Part shown: piece by piece, positions 34,728-48,000 of the stretch | How the letters are laid out: each line of letters opens with the position of its first letter | Numbering within the stretch: position 1 is the first letter of the stretch | Source: Oscheius onirici | Lineage: Eukaryota; Nematoda; Chromadorea; Rhabditida; Rhabditidae | Direction of reading: 5' to 3' | NCBI GenBank assembly: GCA_932521025.1 | Contig: OW051470.1 | Span: 6,868,501 to 6,932,500, forward strand | DNA length: 64,000 nt | The notes under the pieces: generated by a model | Databases searched by the model: none | Seen by the model: only the letters and a program-made list of their open reading frames with translations | What the model was told of the DNA's origin: nothing | Translations under genes and position numbers: made by a program

Positions 34728-37700
34728 ATGGCTCAGAACATTCCTCGATCCTTCAACGATGTCTGGGAGAGCGGCAAAGAACAGTTCAACCAGTACAAGC
34801 AGCCTTTGACCAAGTGAGTGAGACGCTTCCGCTCACTCGAGTCATTCGTTCGAGTGCACATGACGTGGAGAGCAAGGCTCCCTCTCCACAACTTTTAGTG
34901 TCTACTTCGATTGTTTGACTTTGCTGCCGTCGGAATGTAATTGACAATAATTGGCACGGCTTCAGGTTGCTGGCAAAGGAATCCAACGGAGCCGAGAATG
35001 GAGGGGCCACCAGACTGCCAGAGCAGAATGGGTACGTGTTTTTTGTTGGAATCTTTTCTACTGAACACCAGGCTGTAGAACATACTCTGAAATCTCCCTC
35101 GACCTATCTATTCCAAGATTTTTTTCAGTGATGCAGCTCAAAACGGAACAAACACGGCCTATTCGAACTACGAAGGAGCATCCGTCCACACTAACAAAAT
35201 CTTGCAGGTTTCCTCTTTTCTTAGACTTTGGACACAAAAATCATTTAGATTGTCGAGAACTCATCTTGCTGTGGCTGTCGAAAACGATGGCAACTGGCCA
35301 TCTTGGCGAATATAGGCTTCATGATCAGTTTCGGAATCAGATGCAATTTCGGAGCTGCCAAGAACAGAATGTTTAGGAACTACACAGATCCTTGGGGAAA
35401 ACATCATGTACATTTTTGTTCAAATAATTGAACTAGAAGTTCTTTCAGGTCAGAGAATTCGATTGGACAGAGACAGAGCTCGGAATAATGGAGAGTAGTT
35501 ACTTTTATGGCTATCTAGTGACACAACTACCGGCCGGATTCTTGGCGGCAAAGTTTCCTCCAAACAAGTGAGTCGACATACTTTTGATGAGTACGAGAAT
35601 CTGTTCAGACTTTTTGGAATGGCAATTGGAATGGGAGCTTTTCTGAACATGCTCCTTCCGTTTGCCTTCAATAGCAAAAGTGATACTTTCGTCGTTATCG
35701 TCAACGTACTCCAGGGACTTTTCACTGTAAGTACGTCTAGAAAAATTGAAATCCGATTTGATGATTTTCCGATTTCAGGATATGAGATACGCGCTTTGAT
35801 TAAAAAAAACTGTCGGTTCAATAAATCCAGCAAATATCCTAGACATAGCACATACACTTACTCTGAATCTTGCTGTCAGTCTCCAAGTTTTGTATTAGAT
35901 AGCATCTTAATTTTGTCCACTTAGACTAAAAGTCAAAAGAAATTAGGGAACAACATCCTCATATCCGTAACGATCACCATTGTGACGAAATTCCTGTCCA
36001 GTAATGCCGAAAGCAGGGGACTGGATGGATTGAACAACGTGAATCCTTCCAAAACATTCGGCTCTCCCAAAACGTTTACAATGACCCGTAGCGAAGCCTT
36101 GCTGTTGACAGCACTTTCTGACCTCTTCTGTTATGGGACATTTAGGTGAACAGAGGTCTCGAGAAGTGTTTTCTTCTTCCTGGAGGTACAGTTTGCACAG
36201 GAAAAGGTATAAATTACTGATGATTGGCTCCACAAGACGTTGACAGTAGCAAGAAAAGTTAAAAGAAGTAAAATATACCTCATTGTGTGATTGAGGTCGC
36301 CAAACACATAGGCAGTAGTTTGATAACCGTGTTGTTCCCACAACTCATAACAAAGCACAGTCAGCAGTACTATTCCATGTTTGCATACCTTTGTTTACCA
36401 CACTCATTAAGAACTTCAGTTGTGTTCTAACGAATAGTATTTAGAAGAGAGGGGGTCTTCGAAATCCAATATACTGACAAGAAAAGTTGTAGAATAACAC
36501 AAAGACAATAACTTGTTCGAATTGTTCTTAACAATATCAAGACTACAACTGTTAAGTTATGTTCAGAGAAAGGCAGATTCTCATTTCCTCCAAATCGTGA
36601 ATTTCGCTCCAAGAACGATAACTTTCAGGGAGTTGCTTATCCGTCCATGCACGGAGTCTGGAGATACTGGGCGCCGCCGTTGGAACGTTCAAAACTGGCC
36701 ACAACAGCCTTCACTGGATCCTATGCTGGAGCTGTTCTCGGTCTGCCCGTCTCAGCCTTTCTCGTCTCTTATATCTCTTGGGGAGCTCCGTTTTATGTCT
36801 ATGGCAAGAATTCTTTGAGTTAAACGAAAGTCCTTTTGAAGGAGTGGCCGGAGTGATCTGGGCCATCTTTTGGTTTTCGCTGACATTCGAGAAGCCGGCC
36901 TTCCATCCGACCATTTCCTTAGAAGAGAAAAAATATATTGAGGAGGCCATTGGAACCATCTGCACAACCCATCCAACTGTTTGTTTTCAGCTATATTTTC
37001 ATAAGTTTTTTTTTCAGTTGAGTTCAATTCCCTGGAAGGCTATTGTCACTTCCAAACCCGTCTGGGCCATCATCGTGGCCAACTTTGCTCGATCATGGAC
37101 CTTCTATCTCCTGCTACAGAACCAGCTGACATACATGAGAGACGTCTTGGGTATGAACATTGACCATGTGAGTGGAATTGTATTAAAAAAATGCTAAAAA
37201 GTTTAGTCTGGAATCTTGGCTGCTCTTCCGCACGCCGTCATGGGAGTTGTCGTACTGTTCGGTGGTCAAGCGGCTGATTATCTTCGTTCGAATAAGATTC
37301 TTTCTACTACAGCTGTTCGTAAGATCTTCAACTGTGGCGGTTTTGGAGGAGAAGCTTTCTTTATGCTCTTCGTGGCCTATACAAAAAGCGACACCACAGC
37401 CATGATCTCTCTTATTTTGGCTGTCGGATGCTCCGGTTTCGCAATATCTGGTAAGGTTTTCGAAAGTTCTTGAAATATATCCCTGTCAAATCATATTCTA
37501 AACAAAAACTTGATGGGCTATAAAAACAATCCAATTACAGGCTTCAACGTGAATCACCTGGACATTGCTCCGCGTTATGCTGCCATTCTTATGGGCTTCT
37601 CGAATGGAATCGGTACTTTGGCCGGACTTACTTGTCCTTTTGTCACCGAATGGTTCACTCTCCACGGCCATCATGGCTGGACCAAGGTCTTCCTTCTCGC

Positions 37701-38103
37701 CAGTCTCATCCACTTCACCGGCGTCACTTTCTATGCTGTCTACGCCTCAGGAGAACTTCAGGTACGGCATTTGAAGACAAAACTATTGAAGTTTAAAGGA
37801 CTGGGCTGAACCAAAGGAAGAGGAACAGCCTTGGAACACCACGGTTCTCAACAGTGGACCTGGAGGATATGGAGCTGCTCCAAGACAATCTGATCAAATC
37901 AAATTGGGCCCTCTGCCCACAGCTGACCAATTGGTTAAAGGTGGGAACGAGTATAAGAGTCAAGCAACTTGTCTATAGGTCGACCACAACCTCCTCCACA
38001 GCCTCAGCAAGGCGTCCCGACCAATCCTTTTGCGACATCTTGGGACGACAGCAGCCAAGGCTATCAGACTGCTGGAAACCTGAATTATCAACAACAGTGG
38101 TGA
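34728..38103 (+). CDS. eat-4: vesicular glutamate transporter (VGLUT, SLC17) - EAT-4 ortholog
   Basis: Loads glutamate into synaptic vesicles in glutamatergic neurons. The start is [20 protein letters not shown]. After two short 5' exons come [60 protein letters not shown] and KFPPNKLFG. These are near-identical to the worm EAT-4 transmembrane core, with the conserved Arg in GIRCNFG. Next are [79 protein letters not shown] and [20 protein letters not shown]. The last exons encode a Pro/Gln-rich tail ending NYQQQW then TGA, as in EAT-4. One intron (36804-36841) is GC-AG, and one is large (about 35728-36630). The transporter core shows no disruption. Confidence 0.95.
36804..36841 (+). other. 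38-bp GC-AG intron in eat-4
   Basis: The exon ends TTT TAT GTC TAT G and the next begins GA GTG GCC GGA, which restores the conserved FYVYGVAGVIW reading. The intron begins GCAAGA and ends GAAG. There is no usable GT donor at this position, so a GC donor is the simplest reading. Confidence 0.8.
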
Positions 38104-41100
38104 TCTCTAGTAACTTCCCGGTTAGACTTTTCAATGTATCTCGAGTGATTCCTATGCAGATTTCTATGAAGTATTTATTATTTTGAATATATGATCAAGC
38201 ACCACTCTTTGACTTATGTATGGTTTCAGTACTGAGCCTGATTTTGACTTTGCAGCTTGTTCGGATCGTCCAACACCTTTTAACTGGCATTCACCATACA
38301 TTCCTTCAGCCATCTTCCGGTTTGATTCAAAACTATATGAATTCTGTAGCTTTTGAAGAACTAGGTTTGTTTTGTTGACTCTTCTCCGACCCCTTGTGTC
38401 CAGTGTTCAGATTCGCAATGCCCAGCACTGGTGACCATGGTGTAATTGTTTATCCGCCTGCCAGTTTGCTGACTGACTGTTCGAATATACCAGATAAACA
38501 AACAGACTCCCTCTCCACACGGTGTCCGGATGTGCCTCGGGTCAAAACTCTCCTCCTTGACCAGAACACAATTGCTGTTTTGTTGTTGATTCTCCGAGAT
38601 CTTCCGTGCTGTAAACTCGACTCTCGAGAGGGAGAAAAACTCTCCGCCAATTATAGTTGATAAGCAGATAAGAGGACAGCAGAAGACGAAAACGAGAAGA
38701 AACGGACGATCCCTCGGTTCCTTTCCCTTGCGTCGAGGAGTGACAATGGCTAGCAAAGGCAGAAAGAAGTGGTCGCGCTCAAACAGGGACAACTTCTTTT
38801 GCGATTCTACCCGATAAGGACTGGAAGAGAGTATACGAATACCGAAGGTTATAGAAGCTTGGTCGCACTTCCCAGTGGAACTGCTGTACCAGAATGATCT
38901 TTTCTTTTGAGAGACGATCCCTTCCATGGTCAAAATTGCCAAATAATCTTGGATCACGGAGCGATAAGTCGTTTTTTGTTACACGTGGAAAGACGTGTGT
39001 GGCAGGTGAGGAAATTTCTGCTGAATTGGCAGAAACATTGGATGATAGGTGGTTATCTCTCTACAAGATGTGGCCAGGCTCTGGATACAAAGATTGGCAT
39101 TTTTTTAGGAGTAAAAGAAAAGAAGGAAATCTAAGATTTGTAAAAAAATTTGAATTCCCTCGTGTGTTTACAACGTTGTCGTTACCGCAAAAAATTAGTG
39201 TTCAAAATTTTTATCTTCTACATATCTTCTGGTTCCGGATATTCCTCCGCAGAACATTATTTCGCCACGTCAGCTCTTTATTTCCGTAATTTGGGGAAGT
39301 TGAGAACTGTGTATTTTCACGATTTCAGTCGTTTCTCCTATCTTGCTGCTTTATTTTTCGGACATTTCTCCGTTTTGATAAGAAAAAGAGATAACCTCCC
39401 CGTACTTGGTTCCCTCGGCTCTTGTAGGCTCTCTTCCTGTTCTAAACCCCATGCTCGACGCGTAACGTCCGTATATGAAAAAGAAGCCGCGAGTGTGTGT
39501 CATGCCGTGGCGGCCGACTTCAAAGGAACAAGTCATTTCTTCAGTAAACGAAGAAAATTTCATATTTATTTGAGTTGAGAGCCTTTCCCTCTCCGCCAGT
39601 CAGCATTTCAATGGCTAGAAAAGCGGGCGAGAACTTCTTATGAGTGAAAAGAACTTCTCGCAAACAGACCAGCTGTTTTGGGGGAGCAAAAATCTGTTAA
39701 TAAGAATAAGGAATTCCAAATCGCTTCATTTTCTTTCTCACTTGTTTTTTTCACTAGATTTCCAAAATAATTGTTTCCAGGCGAGTCTCAACAGCTGGGC
39801 CGCTTCAAGTCACTCGACAGCATAAACCAATCGTGGCGTTGACGAATCTTCTTCCATATAAAGCGGCCATTATGCCTGGAGGTATGGATGCCATTAATGC
39901 TGCTCTAGCAAGCCTGTTAGTTTATTTTTTTTGTTTTCTCGCTCGTTTCTTTTTTTAATCGTAAGAATCGCAGACCACCCAGAAAATCGCCCTTGTCACA
40001 CTGTTAGATCTGCCAGTCGCTCCTCCGATGCCGAATCTTTTTCATCGTCTTGGCGTCGGGGTTGTCATAACTCGGTGCTTTGAGCGCTTTTTGTCTATTC
40101 CGAAACCAGTACTGTCGACATTTTTAGGAGACCAAATGGCGGCGCGGAAAGAGCGCAGATTTGGAACGGCGTGAATCGCAAAAGGAAGCTTTTTGTGACG
40201 GCTAAACTTGGTCGGAAAGAGAATGCTTATATTGCCAAATTGCCATCTTCTCAGCTAACTTGATTGTTTTCCCATTAGAGTTCTATTCGTAAAAATGGCC
40301 CCGTTGCTAACAGCTGATTATGTCAGGACGCACAATGGCAGTTGATGTTTTCCCCCGTTCAATGACAATAATTTGTTCAGGATATAACCACCCTAGTAGT
40401 TTTTCTGCATTAAACTTGTGTTCCACATCAACTTATCACGAGTCTCACCACCGGTCGAGATCTTATTTCTCCATGAAATAAGTAGAGCTAGTCTATTTGC
40501 ATGAAGATTATTGAAGATCCGATTATTACACGTTCATTGACAGGTCATCCTCCTTGCAACACACGTGTAATGATCAAACATGCTGTGTCAACAAGAATTT
40601 TAATTGGAGCGCTTGAACTTCTGGAAGACTTGTAAGTTCAAGCGTGGCCTTTTTACAAAAGTTGACTTTAAGCGCTGAAGCTGTTTTTCAGTGGAACGCA
40701 GCGACGCCTCCGCAACTAGCTGCCGAAGTATAAGCTTTTACTGCTGCTAATTTAGCCCGGCTGACTTGCCGGTTTATGCTTATGCGCTGAGAATACCATC
40801 TGCCCACAATCTGCACTGTTTATTATTTGGAAGTAACATCTGCCACACTCCTGGCAGGCCATAAGTGGCTTGATCGTATCACATTTCAGTTCAAGGTAGA
40901 GCCCCTTCTGTTCTAGCTTTCGTTTCATGGCTCTCGTTTTCCATGGAGCGGCACGCACGCAGCAGCAAAAAGTGCTCTGAGCGAGGCGGTTTTCTTGGCT
41001 CCTACTTCTTTCTTATGACTATCCTAAAACTTCCCTTTGATCTCATGGTTCTGGCCGCATTTGGTTTTTCACTAGGCTGTGTTGATAACACTAGGTATTT

Positions 41101-44100
41101 TCTTTTGCTCTGCTCTCGACGAGGTTATCTGAACCGTTTTATAGTCCTTGTTTATTTTTTAGGCCGATTTCACAAAAAGATGACCAATTTACCTTTCTTG
41201 AAATAACGTACCTTGACTGAGTCACGGGATGTGGCGAAACACTGGATAGTGAGCGTTCATGTGACCCCGTACTCGCGCCTATTTGCAGAACCCTTGCTAC
41301 CGCCCAGAAGTAATCTCATTGTCAGAAAGATTCTCTCTTTCAGATCTCCTTTTATCTCGTGCTGGATGATACGAGGTACCGCAAAATGAATGGGTTAATT
41401 CCTCACTGGCGGCTGATAAATGACGGGCATTTCATCACTGGAGGCAAAATTGCCTTGGCTATTTGGAGGGGTTGTTGATTGAAAGTGGGTAATATGCAGG
41501 GAATACTGTGGTTTTTCCCTCCCCGACTGTATACATCTTGCGAGAACGCAGAATGAATCAGTTCCCGTGAGTGTTTCGTGAGTGTGAGATTATCCTATTG
41601 AGTTTACTCATCCCACTCACAATTGACGGACAGGCAATAATAGCTTTGACCCATGTTCGTGGAGTTCCAGGGTCGTGCTGAGACTCATTACGTCCGTTAT
41701 TATAAGAGCGGCGTCTTTTTGACAATGGACTCCAATTGCTCGAAACATTACTGGAAGGCCGTAGTTAATTATGGAAGCGTTTGGGGTCCTAGCAATCGAT
41801 TATCCTTTTCACAACGTAGGTAAACAATGAAAAGAGGGTCTACGAGCAAAGCTTATCTGTTGTTTCTCTCCCTGAAGTGTCGTTGGAATTGTGACGCATT
41901 GAGCAACGGAAGAAAGTCTTTTTCTTTCTGCAATGAGGAAACAGATCATGCTCGGCTGTTAAACTATCCGACCACTATCTATGTTTTCGCGATTCAGTAT
42001 ATGTATATCAAAATTTGTTTTCTTCCCTGTAGTGTCGACTCCAGCGAATTATTTATCATCGAGATCCGACTTTCATTCAAAACTTAATTCAGTTTTTTTC
42101 GGACTTTGCGCGCTTCGTCATCGGGCACTGGCTGGTTGCCTCGAGAATCGCCGAAAAAGCAACGTGGATTTTGCAGAGAGTAGGAAGATTGCAAGCGGAG
42201 CATATTTTTCACGAGTTTCGTAACACATATCGACGTCATCTGCGGACTTGTGGTCAGTGGGAGAGGGGGACTCGCAGTCTTCCTTGGTGAGAAGCCGTAA
42301 ACAGACTTTTGGCCAAATATTCCGGCCTTTATAGTATTCTAGATCCCTGAAATAAGTTTTTCGAACTTTCCGGTCCATCAGACGCATAAACAGAATGCAA
42401 GACCCGTGTTCACAATATGTGTCTTGATCACGTCACTGTAATCTTTGTTGTGCCAAGTTCCTCGTGACCTCCTTGAGTAAGAGTTCAGGTCAGCAGTTGT
42501 GTCCTCGTGTGTGCCACATTGTTTATCGTCTTTGTATTCAACTGGTCCCCCATTCAGAGAGGATAGATCCTCAACCAGAGGTCAGGATTTAGGATCTGTG
42601 GGGGCAGCGAGGCGGCTGTCCCGAATTCTTTTTCCCTTCCAAACTATATGGCGGATTGTTTGTGACGCGCTCCGTGTTCGCAGCAGCAACGCCACATCAC
42701 GTGAGAGTCAAGTGCCACGCCCCTAAACCTAGGATCCACCATTCCCCCGCGTTGTGCCTCCAGCTGCCATCGTTTGAACTACCAAAGTGACGGTAACTAG
42801 GTTTGGAGGAGTTAGCCTTCAGTAGCATCGTCGACTAGCTAGTCTACACAATCATGTTGTCCTACTTGGAGCAGCCCAGGTTGGTAAAAGTTAGCGTTTA
42901 GCCAAAAATGCTCGGGTCTCTCGTTTCCAAAATCCAAAGTTTGAAACATTTTTACCGGAATCATTCGAGCTGCAAACGTGGCAATCAATGATTTCGCCGA
43001 CGAGAAAAAAACTACAGGCTAAAGGTTGCGACCGATCGAACATTTCTTTTGCTGTTCAAAAACCGTGCCAATGTTTCCGGAAACTCGAAGAAAAAGAAGA
43101 TTTTGATTAACTTCGAAAATTTAAACAGCGATTCGATTGCCCCCGACGTTGTTTACAAGACCTGTTGTGTCCTAGTGCGGACGAACATCATTGGACCATC
43201 TAGCGGCCTGCTTGCTCTCATTTTGAACCGGATATCCGCTATTGTCTCTCGTTTTAACGTATTGCAAATAACTTCCTGCTCATTTCCTCCTTACCCCCTC
43301 GTCACTAGCTCATTTCAATCTGTCAAATCGTTTCCGCGCATGTGCCAAAGGTTTGGAATGTTTTCTTCATTTCCGCAAATTCATCATAGTTCGTTTAGTC
43401 TCCGTGTGGGACAACTGAGCTGTGTTGACGACTAGTTGCAGCTAGGCTGTTTTGTCAAAGATCTGACTTGGTCATACGGAACAATTTCGAATGGACCCTG
43501 ATAGTTTTTCTCAGATGCACTTGTCATTTCAGCGCAATATCGTGTGAATCAGTTTAATCAGTGCGGCCGCCCCCTGGTGTTACTCATATTCCGATTCGCC
43601 GCCTCGTAATCAAACAGCCTCTCGTTCTAACATTTATCGAAGTTTCCGGCAAAAAACAGAACGGGGAACAAAAACAAGTGAAAGCAACCTTAACGTTTTA
43701 TCAATTCCGGCGCTAACATCAATTTTAAGCAGATTAGCTAAACGATATCTTCCAAGCAGCTAACAAGTAACGCGCCGATTAGTGGAAACCAGCTAGAAGA
43801 CACAGTTGGAGCTGGTTTGACCGGCGATTTGTGGGCAGTCACGCGGACGCCTCTGGGCAAGAAGATGCGTCCAATCTTCGTGACTCCCTCTCTATTCTCT
43901 CTTCTGCGTTGCGATCGAAAAAGATATCGTGTTGCGGAAGAGATGCATGTGCTCCCACTGCGTGTTCGTATCGACCACGACGTCTCTTCGAGGATCTTTC
44001 CAGTGCGCTGGCTGTACTGGTCCAATATGGCCAATCGAGCCAGCAGGGCACCTTTATTTCGCACTGCTCTTTCTGCCACATTCGCCACCCCGTCTGCCCT

Positions 44101-45011
44101 AGATGAATCCTCTCTCTGCACTTGTCGAATAAGTGCATGTGACTAAGGCTTCATTGTGGACGTTATTTGCCGTGATCATGTGATTTCATTAGACTCGAAT
44201 ACTTTACTGCCAAGCTACTGGGCGGCTAAAAAAGTTGAGAGAGCTTCTTCCCGTCAGGTGTTAATCTTACCCATGTTCGAGCAGGCTGGTGTTTGGTCTG
44301 TCAAGAGAGATCGTTATGCAAACAGACACCTGTTGGCTACCCCTAGGGCGCTAGCGTCTCTTCCAGCCCACTTCGCTCTCTTTCTCATCTCTCTCCCCTT
44401 TTTGAATGACAACAAGAATAGTGAATATCTAGTTTTCCTCTCGTTCCAACACTATTTACGAAAAATACAAGAAATGGTTCAGAAATCAACATTTTTTTTT
44501 GTAACTAGAACCGGCTAGTGGGGAGCTCTTGAATGACTTTACTCTCTCAGTTTTCGGGCTGCGTTGTCATGCGTCCGTCGTCGAAGAACCCACGCATGGG
44601 CGGCGCAATGTGCAATTTTCTTCTCGGCTGTCTCTTCCCTATCACAGGCTTTCTCGACTGCGCCGTCTGCACTCTCCTCCGTCAGCGCGCTATTACGTTT
44701 GTGCCGGTTGCTTCTTTTCCCTCGTTGTTTCCAGCCTATGTGAAGAGCATTGTTATTGTCAGGCAAAGGTTTCGTACACTTTCTATCGAAAAAGAAAACA
44801 AGTTCTGTTTGCCTCCCCTATTATCGCTAGAATAGCTGATTGAGCACGCCATCTGTCATATATTTGATCGACAATAATGCCGGATAATAGGAAGATTAAC
44901 GAGCAAGATATCCTTCCGTTTAATAATAATTTTATTGCCAAAATTACGAAATTTCAATTATTGATCTTCTTTTTGGACACACTGTAATGTTTATGTTTCA
45001 GAGAAGCCGAG
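38104..45011. other. long region without a supportable gene (eat-4 3' side to ncl-1 5' side)
   Basis: About 6.9 kb. Base composition stays ordinary and there is no obvious transposon. Open frames occur on both strands but lack splice structure, domains or codon bias: for example 38394-38957 on -, 38894-39578 on +, and overlapping + and - frames at 43738-44146. A perfect 11-bp hairpin sits at 40610-40644. TTTCAG at about 44996-45001 lies 11 bp before the ncl-1 ATG. The most likely content is ncl-1 5' regulatory DNA and perhaps non-coding 5' exons, but none can be assigned. Confidence 0.5.
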
Positions 45012-48000
45012 ATGAGCGAATCGGAGTCGCTTGGAAGTAGCAGTGGCTCAGAGGACATCGGAGGTTTCTCCCAGCTGCTCGCTACAATGGCCAGACCCAT
45101 CCCACAGAGCTTCAATTCTTCACCTTGGGGATCAGGTTCGTGACTTTTTCATTTTGAGCTTTTACACGTCGCAGGAAATAACCATCATAATGGAATTCCT
45201 TTATCGTTTTTCTGAATCACAAGCGCTCTTTCGGTCCGCTGCCCGCACAGCTTGATTTGAGGAGTAGGAACGGGATCCTTTCTTTTCACACAAATGTCCC
45301 ATTCCCATCAAATCACGGACCAATTGTTGCGCAAATCCTCGGTAGCGGAATAGGTAATATAACTGCTGTCAGAGACAACAATCGATGATCTCAATATTGA
45401 GATGAAACTAACGTAGATGCCGTTTAGCAGCGAGAGGGCTGGTTCCCGTGGGATACATCTGTTGCGCAAATGAGATGTGAGTGACCTAGATATAGGAAAG
45501 ATATGCGACGCTATCGAGATTATCCTGACTGTACTTAGCTGAAACATTAGGAGGGAATTTTCTTTGTGTCAGGAGGTCATTTGCCTAATGAGTAGATGGT
45601 AGTTGGGGCTTTTTCTCTCTTTAATTGTTCTTTACGTTGCCGCCATTTCATCCAGCTGTGGGATATAAAGTTTGTCTGAGCGACGACATTCAAATGGTCT
45701 CTGAGGCTGCAGTTAATCCCATCAAACCTGTCAAACGACTCGCGTACAGCAATTCAACCTACTGGACTGACCATCATCGCCTGTGTCTGACCTCGGCACT
45801 GTCAGAAATGGCGCCAAATGGTCGACAGCAGGTCTCCCGGGGTTTTCGCACCAGTAGCAGATGGCCCTCTTGAATGTATGCAAGCTTGCGTACCATGGAG
45901 TGTGAATTGTTCGTTCGAAAGATCATTGCATAGTTCGAGAAAGAAAAAGAATTGGACTTTGGCCAGTGACCTCATCTAAACTCACCTAATGGACGAGGCA
46001 CCTGCTTGGATTTCGCACTTGGGTGTTGGGTAATTATCGAGTGGGTATTATGACTCTGGGACATGTACATAATATAGCATCGTAAAACAAAGAAAACTGG
46101 ATGTAAAAACTGCTCTATTTCTTATTAATCCTTCATTTTCAGCAGTGTCACAGCCGATGCTCGGAGGCTCTTTCGGACTAGCTCCAACTCCTCCACCGAT
46201 TCCTACCTTGCTCAATGAGGTAATGTTCAGTCTTCAGAGAAGATTTTCTTTTCCGCTAGGACCTTCCTTTTTCCACTTTCCTCTCGAAGAGAGGGGCGTG
46301 GCCAACTGCTAGCCGGCCTGCAGATCGATTCGGGTCACATAACGTGAGCAGATGCGTGTTGGCCAGTGCTTCTTCTTCTCTGAATGCATATTCTTTTAGT
46401 TCCGGAACATTCTCCCTCCCGTATGCCAAAGGCGTTGTTTCACAACTTTCCTTTTGGTTACTTCAAATCGATTATTCTTAAAAATTTCGAGAAAAAGTCC
46501 TCATACTAAATATTCTGATCAAATTCCGATTATTTAATACCGTTAGACACTTTTTATCCAAAAGACCATTTTCGGAAATCTTGCAGCGTCGCATGCTTCC
46601 TTTTCGAAATTGATTCAGCGCCTTTCTCAACTTTTATTCACCTAAAGTTTCCCATGTACATAGAAATCTGCAGCTGTTCCACATGTCTCCTTTTACCGCG
46701 CAAAAAGTCATATAAGTGACCCCAGCCAAGAGGACAGGATGTTTGTTGTAAAGTGTGGTCACTATATCTTTCGCTCGAGTCCGGTTTCTTGAAAGACGAG
46801 ATCAGAGTCTTATCAAGAGGCTTCAAGGGACACAGCGCCAAGAAGGCTGTCAATTTCTCGATTACTCCTTATCGTGCCTTATTTTCAAATAGCCCTGTCG
46901 TCCGAGGTATAGCGCTATATGGTGAAATCTTTAAAAGAAAACGTTGTTTATCTCAACCTCAGCTGTAATGTTATGTTTTAGGCGTGATCTGTGGACCCTT
47001 AATCGCCGCTGCCACGTGTATCAAAAAGAGGCTGTCTTTGATTCAAGACGTAGTTTTTTCGGGCTCAGATGCGTCCTTTGTGATCCGGGCCCGCGAATCG
47101 TACCGCGCTGCGCCACCCTTTTTTGTTGACATTCTCCCCGCTCACACTGGGCGGGCGGCGCTGTCTTACTTATTGTTAGCGTAATGGTGCCAACGATGGG
47201 AAGATGGCCGTGTCATAACTCTCGAACTTTTTTATTGAACTGTTATAAACTGCTTCCGTCTCTGAATTGACCGCGAAATCTTCCCGCAGATAGTATCTCC
47301 GACTTGTCGATTGACTACCCGATCTACAAGACGAATTCCTGCTAAGAGACATCATAACATTCGATCATTGGTTTAAGACAAATCTGCGCTCCTTTTTTAT
47401 CTCACCTATTACGTGGAATTTTTATCCGAACGAGTGTTTTTTTCCTTTGCAAGCTTATACACTAACGTAATTCTCAATTTCAGACTGTCAAGTGTCCTTT
47501 GTGCCTCGAGCCGTTCCGTGAGCCGAAGGTCCTCGCCTGCTTCCATTCTTTCTGCAAAGGTTGTCTGGAGAGACAGTTAGATTCCGCCGAACGGATTATC
47601 TGCCCTCAGTGTCAGATGGAGACTCAGTTGAGGTTTTTTGTCAGTTTTTCTCTAAACAAGCTCCCAATTTAGCGTACATCTCGGCCTCGATTCCCTTCTG
47701 CCGGATTATGGGCTCGATTCGGTACTCTCCCGTCAATACAGTCTCGATGACAAGGGACTGCTATTCGGCAGTCCAAGCTCAGCTTCTTCATCTCCTCCTT
47801 TGTCTGACTCTCCAGTAGACCATGTCGGTCGCTTTACTGAGCTGGTAATATTTTCCTATAACCTATTCTTTCAAACTCCCTTTTTAGATGTCGGCAACCA
47901 GTCTGAATCATAACACCTGTACCGGCTGCAAGAGCGGAGAGATCGCTTCGGCCTTCTGCCAGGACTGCTCTCATTTCCTTTGTTCCAACTGCAAGATGGC

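Noticed and set aside
35943-36341. 132-codon minus frame inside the large eat-4 intron
   Set aside because: No recognisable domain and it overlaps other frames; treated as intronic sequence.
38361-38957. 198-codon minus frame in the desert
   Set aside because: Begins with a non-ATG codon, no domain, no splice partners, and the opposite strand is also open; probably chance.
39150-39578. 142-codon plus frame
   Set aside because: Aromatic-rich composition from T-rich DNA, no motif and no gene context.
43738-44146. Overlapping open frames on both strands
   Set aside because: Mutual shadows in a GC-richer patch; neither shows a domain or splice structure.
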